Source: JAFGMQ01 sp036733345 (GTDB lineage: Bacteria > Desulfobacterota > DSM-4660 > Desulfatiglandales > Desulfatiglandaceae). From it: a DNA stretch of 56,609 bases. Under the pieces are notes generated by a model. It searched no databases. It had not been told where the DNA came from and saw only the letters and a list, made by a program, of their open reading frames with translations. Below are positions 24,740 through 33,984 of this stretch, in pieces; the first letter of the stretch is position 1; the number at the start of each line of letters is the position of its first letter. The stretch covers positions 1 through 56,609 of the forward strand of contig DAINAR010000021.1 in the NCBI GenBank assembly GCA_036733345.1, read 5' to 3'. The position numbers and the translations under genes were made by a program.

Positions 24740-25240
24740 GTGAAGATTAATTTCGGTTGTGGAAAGAACAAAATTGATGGGTATGTCGGTGTAGATAAAA
24801 TTCGAATGCCGACGGTAGATGTAGTCCATGATATGAACTGTTTCCCTTATCCCTTTGACGATGAGTCCGTGGATGAGGTCATTCTGTGCCATATTTTGGA
24901 ACATTTACCTAATACGGTGCAGATTATGGAAGAATTATGGAGAATCTGTAAGCCGGGTGCCATGCTCGAAATCGATGTTCCGTATTACAATTCACCAAGC
25001 GCCTGTGATGACCCTACCCACGTTTCTTTTTTTACCGAACGTACCTTTGATTATTTTACAGAAGATGGGGCCAGGGCGCTGTCCGGATTCAATTATTATT
25101 CTGCTGCGAGGTTTAAGATTCATTCCGTTGTCCCATACCAAAGAAGGATATACTCTCTTCTGCCGGTAAATGTTCAATGGTCGTTAGGACATCACTTTGC
25201 TACGATTCATGCCGTTCATTTTTTGCTGGAGAGATTGTAG
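24740..25240 (+). CDS. SAM-dependent methyltransferase (type 11)
   Basis: A 166-residue protein started from GTG 24740 with AGAGAGGAAA upstream. INFGCGKNKIDGYVGVDK is motif I of class I methyltransferases in its short, cluster-type form. DVVHDMNCFPYPFDDESVDEVILCHILEHL spans motifs II to IV, and LWRICKPGAMLEIDVPYYNS is the post-motif strand. Genes of this kind lie in polysaccharide and O-antigen loci and probably methylate a sugar or glycan end; the target is unknown. It is short for the fold but complete in its core. Confidence 0.88.
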   Translation: MKINFGCGKNKIDGYVGVDKIRMPTVDVVHDMNCFPYPFDDESVDEVILCHILEHLPNTVQIMEELWRICKPGAMLEIDVPYYNSPSACDDPTHVSFFTERTFDYFTEDGARALSGFNYYSAARFKIHSVVPYQRRIYSLLPVNVQWSLGHHFATIHAVHFLLERL

Positions 25241-25322
25241 CCGTTGACGACGTTGAAATATTAGTAAGCTTCTGATTTTTTTGCAGTGACCAATTTGCCG
25301 GAATAACAAAGCCTGAGGACAC

Positions 25323-26600
25323 ATGGATTATTTCTTGAGAATGTTATTGAGATTGGAGGATTTTTCAAGGACTCGGAACCTGGCAGGAAGTAAGGCTCTA
25401 TTCAGGATGGCCCAATCTTTTGTGAATAGAAATCCATACCTAAGATTGCAGGCGATTTCTCAATTTTTGGTGAATTTTCGGAGAAATCCATTCAGCACAA
25501 GATTAATACAAAAAGCCATCAGAACAGCTGAGAGAATCACTGACAGAGATAAGTTTAAGGTTAAAGATGATGACAAGCTGGGTCGTTCTATCATTGTCAA
25601 AGAGTATATAGGGCCAAATGAAAGAGGGGCTCTTGTTATATCTTTTGAAACCGAATTAATGAAAATTGTTTCTTCACCTTACTTCAGTCAAATCGAAAAT
25701 GAATACCAGATCATTTTTATCCCCAGCTGGCAACCTTTTTACAGCCCGTCACTCTTTATGCTGGCCGCAAAGGCGGAAAGGGAATTCTTCCTGATGCCTT
25801 CGTCCATTCTGGATATGCCCTTGTGCGAGGGGTTGGGGAAAAGATGCGTCGGGCTTCCCTTTCACGCCGCGAGCTGGGTCAATGCGGATCTCTACCCGGA
25901 GCAAAGAGCCCGCAAGGATATTGATATCGTGATGCTGGCTAATTTCAATACATATAAGCGTCACTGGCGGTTGTTTGAAGCCCTGGGAGACCTTCCCCGT
26001 AATCTGAAGGTGTGCCTCGCGGGAGTTCCTATTGGCAACCGGACACAGAAATCTCTTCTCAGGGAGGCCAGGGCCTTTGGCGTCGATAATCGTTTCCAGA
26101 TTTTTGAGGGACTGAATGATGAGGAGATCAAACAACTTCTCTCCCGGGCCAAAATATTCTGTGCCCTCAGCCATAAAGAAGGTTCATATATTGCGGTGGC
26201 GGAATCATTGATGGCAGGAACACCGGTCGGTATGTACAACGACGCCCTGATAGGAACAAAAACATATATTAATAAAGAAACGGGAATTCTTTTTGATCCG
26301 AAACAGTCTCTTGCACAACAAATCATCAGGTTTCTTGAAACTTCGGAGCAACTGGATCCCGCCACGTGGGCACGGGATAATATTTCAGCAAGGGTCAACA
26401 GTGAATGGCTTAATAGGATGTTGATGGAACGAGCGCTTGCCGGGGACAATCCATGGACGAGACATATTGAGCCTTTTTATTCAAAACGATTTGATTTTTA
26501 TTATTATCGGGGGACAGAGGCGGAGAAAGAGTATGCAAAATCGGTTGATGCCTTTGCGGACAAATTTGGGTTGATTATAGAGCGCCCTGTGTATTCCTGA
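25323..26600 (+). CDS. Glycosyltransferase family 4-like, long N-terminus
   Basis: A 425-residue protein. The N-terminal part (residues 1-170) is unusual, but from about residue 205 it shows a GT-B C-domain: IDIVMLANFNTYKRHWRLFEA, KVCLAGVPIGN, FQIFEGLNDEEIKQLLSRAK, FCALSHKEGSYIAVAESLMAGTPV (the EX7E donor site) and GILFDPKQSLAQQI. A GAGG sequence lies a few bases before ATG 25323. It is one of the divergent GT4-like enzymes of this locus. Specificity is unknown. Confidence 0.85.
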   Translation: MDYFLRMLLRLEDFSRTRNLAGSKALFRMAQSFVNRNPYLRLQAISQFLVNFRRNPFSTRLIQKAIRTAERITDRDKFKVKDDDKLGRSIIVKEYIGPNERGALVISFETELMKIVSSPYFSQIENEYQIIFIPSWQPFYSPSLFMLAAKAEREFFLMPSSILDMPLCEGLGKRCVGLPFHAASWVNADLYPEQRARKDIDIVMLANFNTYKRHWRLFEALGDLPRNLKVCLAGVPIGNRTQKSLLREARAFGVDNRFQIFEGLNDEEIKQLLSRAKIFCALSHKEGSYIAVAESLMAGTPVGMYNDALIGTKTYINKETGILFDPKQSLAQQIIRFLETSEQLDPATWARDNISARVNSEWLNRMLMERALAGDNPWTRHIEPFYSKRFDFYYYRGTEAEKEYAKSVDAFADKFGLIIERPVYS

Positions 26601-26649
26601 TCTAACAGCCAAAGATTATTTTTGATCAGATTTTAAAAGGAAACATGTA

Positions 26650-27186
26650 TTGAGGCTATTGCATAACATAAAAAGAGGATTTTTCTGGTTGATGTATGTA
26701 ATCGTGGCAAAACACCTACCGCGGTCGACTTCTCCCGTATCTTTCTGGTCGCAAGAGATCCGGTATTTTGTGTGTAAGAGACTGCTGTTGCAAACGGGAC
26801 GAAACGTCAATATTGAGCCCCGGGTAAACTTTATCCGGATGTCACAGACAAGTATCGGAGATAATTCCGGGATCGGCTATGGTTCTTTTGTCGGGCTCAC
26901 AACAATCGGGAAAGATGTTATGATGGCGGATGAAGTGATGATTATCAGCGGCAATCATCACTTTGATCGAACTGATATTCCCATGCGGTTGCAGGGGGGA
27001 GAAGACCAAAGAGTTGTTATAGAAGATGACGTTTGGATCGGGGCTCGAGTCATTATTCTCCCAGGGCGGCGGATAGGTAAAGGTTCCATTTTGGGGGCCG
27101 GGTCCGTCATTACCTGCGATGTCGAACCGTATTCCGTCATGGGGGGCAATCCTGCCCGGTTGATCCGGAGGAGGTCGCCGGTTTGA
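26650..27186 (+). CDS. Hexapeptide-repeat acyltransferase (WcaF-like)
   Basis: A 178-residue protein starting at TTG 26650. Repeats run from NVNIEPRVNF to the end: ISGNHHFDRTD with the likely catalytic His pair, VVIEDDVWIGARVIILPG, RIGKGSILGAGSVITCDV and SVMGGNPARLI. The family acetylates sugars in colanic-acid-like pathways. An AAGGAAAC sequence upstream could serve the TTG or an ATG at 26645 that is followed by TAT and TGA. The stop overlaps the TTG start of the next gene by four bases, so the two are coupled. Confidence 0.88.
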   Translation: MRLLHNIKRGFFWLMYVIVAKHLPRSTSPVSFWSQEIRYFVCKRLLLQTGRNVNIEPRVNFIRMSQTSIGDNSGIGYGSFVGLTTIGKDVMMADEVMIISGNHHFDRTDIPMRLQGGEDQRVVIEDDVWIGARVIILPGRRIGKGSILGAGSVITCDVEPYSVMGGNPARLIRRRSPV

Positions 27187-28313
27187 GCACTCCGAAAAAC
27201 ATCCTGTTTGTCCTGCCGGAATTGAAGCAGGGAGGAGCGGAGAAGGTTGTCTACAGTCTTATTGGTAAACTGGACAGGGTTTTGTTCCGGCCGAAGATTG
27301 CCTGGTTTCACGACAAAAAATATGCCCCATTCGATACCCTGCTGGATGTCCCCATGTTTTTCATCAATAAAAAACCGGGATTTGATTGGAAGGCCATTGA
27401 TTTTTTGACTCGTATTATAGAGAAAGAGAAAATTGACATTATCAATCCTCACCATTTTATGCCTCTGTTTTACTCATTTTATGGAAGCAAAATCAGACAT
27501 CAACGGAAGCTGGTATATACCGAGCATTCGGTCTGGGAAGCCGAACAGCTGAGTGGCGTCTGGAAATGGATTGGGAAGGGGATGCTTTCACTGTCAGATG
27601 CGGTGATCGGTGTTTCGCCCGAAGTCACGGAACATCTCAGAAAAAAGCATGGCTTGAGTACCCACAAGGCATTGTCCATCGTGAACGGTATTGATACTGA
27701 ACTTTTCACTCCCGGACCCAAGAACGGTCCCCTGCGATATACGCTCGGGTTTGATGAGTCGCATATCCTCATCGGAATGGTAGGAAATTTCCGCCGAGTA
27801 AAAAATCATGAATTTTTGGTGCGATCCTTTAGTAGAATAGCGGCAGAATTCTCAAATGCTAGGCTGGTTCTGGTGGGTCAGGGATTTCCGGATGATCCTG
27901 AGGGGACGGAGAAAGAGATTAAAGACCTGATCCAAAAAATGAATCTGTCGGATCAGGTCCGATTGCTCGGATATCGAAAGGATGTTCGAGATATCTTGCA
28001 AGTATTGGATATTTTCTGCCTGACATCCTATCGGGAAGGGTTGCCATTATCAGTAATCGAGGCGATGGCGGCCGGTCTTCCGGTGGTAGGGACACAGACG
28101 GACGGCATTCGGGTTGTGGTAAGTCCCGGGAGAAATGGGTTTTTGGTTTCCATTAACGATGAAGAAGATCTGGCAAACGCCCTCAAGCGGTTGGCCTCGA
28201 ATCATGCCCTGAGAATGGAGATGGGGAAAGCCGCACGGGAAGACGCGGAGAAGTATTTCAGCCTGAGTCGATGTGCCGATGAGTACAGCCACCTGTTTTC
28301 TTCTCTCTCTTGA
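27183..28313 (+). CDS. Glycosyltransferase family 4
   Basis: A 376-residue GT-B enzyme of standard length: ILFVLPELKQGGAEKVVYSL, DIINPHHFMPLFYS and LVYTEHSVWEAEQL in the N-domain, then IGMVGNFRRVKNHEFLVRSF, RLVLVGQGFPDDPEGTEK and LTSYREGLPLSVIEAMAAGLPV with the EX7E pair. GIRVVVSPGRNGFLVS closes the fold. Its TTG start overlaps the stop of the preceding acyltransferase and its stop overlaps the TTG of the next gene. Such TTGA junctions suggest tight translational coupling of three genes (26650-29338). Confidence 0.92.
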   Translation: MSTPKNILFVLPELKQGGAEKVVYSLIGKLDRVLFRPKIAWFHDKKYAPFDTLLDVPMFFINKKPGFDWKAIDFLTRIIEKEKIDIINPHHFMPLFYSFYGSKIRHQRKLVYTEHSVWEAEQLSGVWKWIGKGMLSLSDAVIGVSPEVTEHLRKKHGLSTHKALSIVNGIDTELFTPGPKNGPLRYTLGFDESHILIGMVGNFRRVKNHEFLVRSFSRIAAEFSNARLVLVGQGFPDDPEGTEKEIKDLIQKMNLSDQVRLLGYRKDVRDILQVLDIFCLTSYREGLPLSVIEAMAAGLPVVGTQTDGIRVVVSPGRNGFLVSINDEEDLANALKRLASNHALRMEMGKAAREDAEKYFSLSRCADEYSHLFSSLS

Positions 28314-29338
28314 GAATCGTGTTTTCTTTAAAGCCCATGAATAAAACCCGCATACTGACCGATCTCCGAATTGACCAGAGTCCGATTTGGGGAAAACATG
28401 CTGATTTTGTCGAAGATCTGGCCCCTGATTTTTTCAGTATTTGGAGAAGGATGCCGTTGTTTCTCAGAAACAGACTGAATCCTTTCGCGCATCTTTTTGT
28501 GATGATCCGATATCGCAAAATGTATGATGTGATTATAAACGCCAGCCTGAAAACGGGCCAGCTGTTGGGACTCATCAGAAAGGCTTTTGGATCGAGAAAA
28601 CCGGCACAGATTCTGCTTGAGTTAATGCTGGATCAGGAATCGAGCGCATTTTTGTGGAAGGTGAAAAGAAATATTCAGCGTTATGCATTTTCGGCTGTTG
28701 ACATGATCTTTGTTTCTTCCACTAGCGAGATCGAAATCTACTCAAACCGTCTCGAATTACCCCGGCATATCTTTCATTTTCATTTCTTTCACACTAATAT
28801 CGTAAAACCGGGAATGGTTCATACGGATCAGGGATACCTGTTGAGTGTGGGGAAAACAGGCCGGGACTACGCTACACTGGCCGACGCAGCTCGGGGATTG
28901 CCTTACAAAATTGTAGTGGTCAGTGATGCGGGAAGCATAAAAGGGATTGATTTTCCATCCAATTGTGAGGTGTTAGTCGATATTTCACGTGAACGGTATC
29001 TCTCCCTCTTGAATGATTGTAGGATAGTGCTGGTGCCGCTTCACGGGCTTGTCAAGTCAACGGGTCAGGTGGTATTTCTCGAAGCTATGGCTTTGGGTAA
29101 GCCCGTGGTGGCGACTGAAACCGTTGGTACATTTGATTATATACAATCTGGTCAAAATGGATTGTTGGTTCCGCCCTATGACAGTCGTGCTCTGAGGGAA
29201 GCGATCATAACCGTAGCCGGAAATAAGACTGTCAGGAGCAATTTAGGCAGAAAAGGACTCGAATTTGTGACCCGGAACTGCACTTTCCAGAACTACGTAG
29301 AAACGGTGCTGAAGGCTGCCGATGAAGTCTGTGGATAA
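28310..29338 (+). CDS. Glycosyltransferase, GT4-like
   Basis: A 342-residue protein. The N-domain is weakly conserved (DVIINASLKTGQLLGLI, DMIFVSSTSEIEIYSNR), the C-domain is typical: YLLSVGKTGRDYATLADAAR, YLSLLNDCRIVLVPL, TGQVVFLEAMALGKPVVAT and YIQSGQNGLLVPPYD. The TTG at 28310 overlaps the previous stop; ATG 28337 (MNKTRILTD) is an alternative start. It is the third gene of a coupled trio. The sugar it adds is unknown. Confidence 0.85.
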   Translation: MRIVFSLKPMNKTRILTDLRIDQSPIWGKHADFVEDLAPDFFSIWRRMPLFLRNRLNPFAHLFVMIRYRKMYDVIINASLKTGQLLGLIRKAFGSRKPAQILLELMLDQESSAFLWKVKRNIQRYAFSAVDMIFVSSTSEIEIYSNRLELPRHIFHFHFFHTNIVKPGMVHTDQGYLLSVGKTGRDYATLADAARGLPYKIVVVSDAGSIKGIDFPSNCEVLVDISRERYLSLLNDCRIVLVPLHGLVKSTGQVVFLEAMALGKPVVATETVGTFDYIQSGQNGLLVPPYDSRALREAIITVAGNKTVRSNLGRKGLEFVTRNCTFQNYVETVLKAADEVCG

Positions 29339-29414
29339 AGACCGATCAATGAGTCATGGAGATAAATATTGACAGAGGAATCACCCGCTTTCCCAAAAGA
29401 TCATATCGTACAGG

Positions 29415-30896
29415 ATGGTTTCGTCGAATTACAAAATAGTCATTATGTTGCTATTGCTTAGAGAATTATCCCTGAGAATTAATAAGCTCAATTGGGGATT
29501 GATCTTCTTTGTAATCATGAGCATGGTTCAAACCGATGCTCTGGCAGGGCACTATGTTGTCGACAGCACGTCTCGGTCAACGAATTGGGATCGGGCTGAG
29601 TGGTTGAATTATCCTTCTGTTCCTCCTGACTGTACACCGTCCACGCCGGTAACAGCCATGCGGATGGCTCAAGCTGGTGATGCCGTTTATTTCAGGGGCG
29701 GTGAGGGTGGCAATTATAATCTCACCGTCAATCCTAACTATGGGATTCCGGCTCTTAACCCGGCCAATAATGGGACGGCCAAAAGACCAATTCAATTTTT
29801 GAATTTTCCAAACGAACGGCCCCACCTGAAAAATATTTTAATATATCCCAATAAGGGATATTGGCATCCGCTCATAGGAGCAATTCAGAAAGAATGGATA
29901 ATCTGGAAGGGTTTTGAGTTAAGTGCGGAGAGTGCCGCGGGAGCAGTAGTCTTTGATATCTCTAAGCATTGTATCTTAGAAAATTGCAGGGTCGAAGGGA
30001 AGGTAATACCGGCTAAAAAAAGAAGATTAACAAATTATAATGCCATAAACATAAGAAATTTCAGCGAGTTCATCACCATTAGAAACTGCTTAGTCCTGAG
30101 GGTTCATGGTACGGATGGGGTGAATGGTGCCGGAATTAAGTTATACAGTGGCTACCACACGACTGTTGAAAACTGTACTTTTCTGGAAAATGATTATGCT
30201 ATCCATGACAAAAATGACGGAAGACATAATGTCTATAAACGAAACTTTATCCGAAGCAATGTGATTGGGATTGAGCTTGGGGCGATGGCAGGAGGCCCTC
30301 CATCAGAGGATATCGAGATTTCAAACAATATCATTTTACTAACAGGGTCATCAGGAATTGGAATCAATATAATTGCGTCTCTTTCAGCTGTTGATGCTGT
30401 TCATGGTTTAAGATGTTACAACAATGTAATAGATCCAAATGGTTCGGTTGGGATCAATTTCAACTCCGGTTTCTTGCAGCAATATTATAATAATATTATT
30501 GTGAATTCATCGGTGGCATTGAGGCATGTCGGCGATAAAGGAGAAATCGATTACTGCGATTACAACGACTACTTTGGTGGCCAGACATTCATTTTAAGAG
30601 ATTATCAAACAAATAGAGTTGTGCATAAGACCCTAGAGAATTGGCAAAAATCCGGTGAATTATCGGGAGAAAAACATCCTGATATCCATAGTCTTTCTGC
30701 AGATCCCCTGTTTTTTAATTCGATTGGTAATCAACCACTCGATTACCGGCTCAGAACCAACTCTCCGTGTATTGGGGCGGGAAAGGGAGGAGTCAATATG
30801 GGACCCTTGCCTCCCCATACTGTTGGTAGAATATCTTTTGTGAGTGATGGATTGGGAGAGCCATCACCTCCCACAGGTTTAAAGGTGGTGCAATAG
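29415..30896 (+). CDS. Secreted right-handed parallel beta-helix protein
   Basis: A 493-residue protein with an N-terminal signal sequence (hydrophobic to about residue 43, cleavage near DALA-GHY). The body has repeated short strand-turn units rich in N, G and I: AINIRNFSEFITIRNCLVLR, TVENCTFLENDYAIHD, DIEISNNIILLTGSSGIGIN and GLRCYNNVI, as in NosD/pectate-lyase-type helices. Such proteins bind or cleave acidic polysaccharides outside the cell; in an EPS locus they may edit the polymer. Catalytic residues are not identifiable. Nothing like a PEP-CTERM tail is present. Confidence 0.75.
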   Translation: MVSSNYKIVIMLLLLRELSLRINKLNWGLIFFVIMSMVQTDALAGHYVVDSTSRSTNWDRAEWLNYPSVPPDCTPSTPVTAMRMAQAGDAVYFRGGEGGNYNLTVNPNYGIPALNPANNGTAKRPIQFLNFPNERPHLKNILIYPNKGYWHPLIGAIQKEWIIWKGFELSAESAAGAVVFDISKHCILENCRVEGKVIPAKKRRLTNYNAINIRNFSEFITIRNCLVLRVHGTDGVNGAGIKLYSGYHTTVENCTFLENDYAIHDKNDGRHNVYKRNFIRSNVIGIELGAMAGGPPSEDIEISNNIILLTGSSGIGINIIASLSAVDAVHGLRCYNNVIDPNGSVGINFNSGFLQQYYNNIIVNSSVALRHVGDKGEIDYCDYNDYFGGQTFILRDYQTNRVVHKTLENWQKSGELSGEKHPDIHSLSADPLFFNSIGNQPLDYRLRTNSPCIGAGKGGVNMGPLPPHTVGRISFVSDGLGEPSPPTGLKVVQ

Positions 30897-31013
30897 GCGA
30901 TCATCTTGATTGTTCCCCGGAAAGTTTCCCTTTTCGTAATCACCCTGAATCAATTTATATAAGAGAAATCAAACATTAACAGCTATTTGAATGCTTTTGC
31001 TGATTGAGAACAT

Positions 31014-32618
31014 ATGAGAGAAGAAAAACCTGTTGAATTTTCATTGCTTGGTTGTAGTGCAATCTCCAAAAGGCAGAAGAAAACAATTCTCGTGGCGTGT
31101 TGTGCCGCTCTTTTAGTTGTAATCGCATCCATGATTGTTCAATTCATATATTTACCGTTAGGGGTGGATGGTGGGCTTTACAGTTACTCCGGAGTTTCAT
31201 TGTCAAGAGGAGGCGATCCCGGAGAAAGCCAGCTAAGTGTTGAAGAACTTGAGACTGTTGAAGGAGTAAAAGCAACGTGGGATTATGATCTGAGCAGGAC
31301 CATCAGGGTTATCCCTGTTTCGTGGTGGTTCAGAGTGTTCGGCGCCAATATCTGGACTGTTAAGGTTTTAGGCTTGATTGAGACTCTTTTATTGTTCGGG
31401 ATTATGTATGTTGCTCTACAGAGAGCCTCAAGAGACAGAGAGATAGCCCTATTGTTATGGGCGGTTTACGTGTCGGATGCTATCGTTTTGACCTTGTCAA
31501 CCGAACTACGTCCCGATATTATGATTACCATCCTTACGTTAATTGTTTTTATGTTTGTAAATACAGAACCTGAGGAGAATAAGAATCACATCCCTATTTT
31601 TTTCTTAGCTCTTTTGTGTATGTTCCTTTTGCCCGTGACTCACATCACAGCGGCGATATCTCTTTCATTCTTGATTTGTTACATGCTTACCAAGCTTATT
31701 CTTGACTGGCGTTCCATAAAATGGTTTCAGAAAAGTTCATATGCTTTGCTTATCTTTACAGGTATTTTGGGTTTTTTAATACGCAGGGGGATATGTGCCG
31801 CACTTGTGCCTTCCCAGTATCTGGATCGAATCGGAAGTAATACCGTTGTTGAGGTTGAAAAAAGCGTCTATGCGCTCATGTCAGGCGGCATACTTCCTTT
31901 GATTGAAAAAGAGTTCTCAAGATGGGCCAGCTATTTTTATCCATACAATCTGCCTTTGCTGTTTGTGGCTATCCTGGCCGTATTCCTTTTTGTAATTAAC
32001 ATTGTCGGCCCCTCCGGTAAAAAACCGTCGCCGTCACAGATAAGTATCGTAATCGGCTGCGCCGGTGCCCTTGGTGTGTTGGCACTTGATCCACATCCGT
32101 GGAACTCTCACGCTTTGGTAATAGTGCCTTTCATTATCATATTCCTCGCAAACGAGATCAAACTGACATCCGCAATAAAACGGAAATATGTAGTCATGTC
32201 TCTTCTGCTAATTCTGGTCGTTTTATCCGCAGCGAGCCATGCGGTCCGTGCGGGCAGAATAATAGCGAAATCCACGCAAACCGGCTTCAGCAATCAAGCG
32301 GTTCTTGATCTCATGAGAAACATTTTCAATGAAAAAAAACAATATCTCGTTGTTGGCCCTGCCTCGTTATGGCCGTACATCGACCCGAAGGTCAATGTCA
32401 CTATCTTTGACGCGAAGATCGGGAAGATGGACGACCTTTCTCGGTATATGGAAAGAATAGATTACTTCTTTAAGGACAAGGATTATAAAGGTTACGAGTG
32501 GGAGAAATATTTTCGAGAAAGATATCCTGATGTTATTTTGCAGACAGTCGCGGAGATTGGCCAAGAAGACAGTGGCTGGCCTTTTGTCAAGGTAATGAGG
32601 CCGGCTTTGCAGCGATAA
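31014..32618 (+). CDS. GT-C/PMT-like (GT39-type) membrane glycosyltransferase
   Basis: A 534-residue polytopic protein with roughly eleven hydrophobic segments. The first periplasmic loop contains VDGGLYSYSGVSLSRGGDPGE, the place where GT-C enzymes such as PMT/ArnT keep an acidic catalytic residue. WWFRVFGANIWTVKVLGLIE and ISLSFLICYMLTKLIL are typical of the membrane part, and the C-terminus is a soluble domain. Together with 14049-16133 this makes two putative lipid-sugar-dependent transferases in the locus. The family is inferred from topology. Confidence 0.65.
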   Translation: MREEKPVEFSLLGCSAISKRQKKTILVACCAALLVVIASMIVQFIYLPLGVDGGLYSYSGVSLSRGGDPGESQLSVEELETVEGVKATWDYDLSRTIRVIPVSWWFRVFGANIWTVKVLGLIETLLLFGIMYVALQRASRDREIALLLWAVYVSDAIVLTLSTELRPDIMITILTLIVFMFVNTEPEENKNHIPIFFLALLCMFLLPVTHITAAISLSFLICYMLTKLILDWRSIKWFQKSSYALLIFTGILGFLIRRGICAALVPSQYLDRIGSNTVVEVEKSVYALMSGGILPLIEKEFSRWASYFYPYNLPLLFVAILAVFLFVINIVGPSGKKPSPSQISIVIGCAGALGVLALDPHPWNSHALVIVPFIIIFLANEIKLTSAIKRKYVVMSLLLILVVLSAASHAVRAGRIIAKSTQTGFSNQAVLDLMRNIFNEKKQYLVVGPASLWPYIDPKVNVTIFDAKIGKMDDLSRYMERIDYFFKDKDYKGYEWEKYFRERYPDVILQTVAEIGQEDSGWPFVKVMRPALQR

Positions 32619-32655
32619 AATTGTCGTGGAATAGCAATACCTGGAGGATCAAAGC

Positions 32656-33984
32656 GTGAGAATATCGGGCTGGGGGAATTATCCAAAAATAGAATCGGAC
32701 CTCTCGTACTTTAAATCCGTTGATGAATTGAAAGAATTAGTTGCAAATAGAGAGCACTTTATTGCCAGAGGAGCTGGCCTAAGCTATGGGGATTCATCGC
32801 TCAGCAAAAATACTATTTCAACCTTGGAATTTAATAGAATTTTAGCTTTTGACGAAAAGCAGGGGATCATCACCTGTGAGGCAGGTGTTCATTTCAAGGA
32901 TGTTATTAAAGCGGTTATTTTAAAAGGATGGTTCTTGTCGGTAACGCCCGGGACCAAGTTTGTTACTGTAGGAGGAGCAGTCGCATCTGATGTCCATGGC
33001 AAGAATCATCATAAGGTCGGGACATTTTCGGATCACGTACTGGCAATTGACATTATGCTCCCGGACGGCCAGGTAGTTACCTGTTCAAAATCAGAAAACC
33101 ATGATCTTTTCAAGGCAACTTGCGGCGGAATGGGATTGACAGGTATCATTTTAACAGCAACTTTTACACTTAAGAGGATAGAAACTGCCTATATAAAACA
33201 GGCATACAAAAGGGCCGGAAATCTTGATGAACTTATAAACTTATTTGAACAGTTTAGAGATGTTAGTTATTCGATCGCCTGGGTTGATTGTCTCTCAAAA
33301 AGGTCAAAACTGGGAAGGGGTATTCTTATATATGGAGAACATGCAACACGAAAGGACCTTGAAGAATTTCATGTTTCAAGAAAACCTTTGTTCATAAAGA
33401 AAGAGACAAAACTGAGTATCCCTTTTGAATTTCCGAATTTCGCGCTCAATTGGTTTTTGGGAAAAACATTCAATTGTCTTGTTTTCCATAAACATTCTAA
33501 TACTATAAACACTTCAATAGTCGATTATGATTCCTTTTTCTATCCACTTGACCGAGTCCATAACTGGAACCGGGTATATGGACATCGAGGCTCCACTGAA
33601 TACCAATTTGTTTTACCAAAAGAGTCCTCCAGAGAGGGTTTGATGGCAATTTTTGATAAAATAAACAAAAGCAAAATATATTCATATTTTGCCGGATTGA
33701 AATTATTTGGTAAAGGAAATGATAATTATTTGTCATTTCCTATTCATGGCTATACTTTGGCATTAGAATTTCCAGTTGCCAAAGGTCTTTTTGAATTATT
33801 AGCTGATTTAGATAAATTAGTATTAGAATATGGTGGAAGATTGTATATAAGCAAGGATATGCGCATGAGCGGTATGATGTTTAAAAAGACTTATATAAAT
33901 TCGGAGAAATTTCAAATTTATAAACAAAAGTTAGATAAAGGCAATAAATTGCAGTCCCTGCAATCTAAGAGATTGGGGATCTAA
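32656..33984 (+). CDS. FAD-dependent oxidase, DprE1-like
   Basis: A 442-residue protein. Residues about 15-190 form a PCMH-type FAD domain: FIARGAGLSYGDSSLS (pyrophosphate binding), LEFNRILAFDEKQGIITCEAG, TPGTKFVTVGGAVASDVHGKN and GGMGLTGIILTATF. The C-terminal part corresponds to the substrate lid of DprE1-like oxidases, which oxidise the 2'-OH of polyprenyl-phosphoryl ribose. GGAGG at 32641-32645 serves GTG 32656. The partner reductase DprE2 is not visible here, so the substrate is open. The stop overlaps the convergent GT2 gene by four bases. Confidence 0.85.
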   Translation: MRISGWGNYPKIESDLSYFKSVDELKELVANREHFIARGAGLSYGDSSLSKNTISTLEFNRILAFDEKQGIITCEAGVHFKDVIKAVILKGWFLSVTPGTKFVTVGGAVASDVHGKNHHKVGTFSDHVLAIDIMLPDGQVVTCSKSENHDLFKATCGGMGLTGIILTATFTLKRIETAYIKQAYKRAGNLDELINLFEQFRDVSYSIAWVDCLSKRSKLGRGILIYGEHATRKDLEEFHVSRKPLFIKKETKLSIPFEFPNFALNWFLGKTFNCLVFHKHSNTINTSIVDYDSFFYPLDRVHNWNRVYGHRGSTEYQFVLPKESSREGLMAIFDKINKSKIYSYFAGLKLFGKGNDNYLSFPIHGYTLALEFPVAKGLFELLADLDKLVLEYGGRLYISKDMRMSGMMFKKTYINSEKFQIYKQKLDKGNKLQSLQSKRLGI

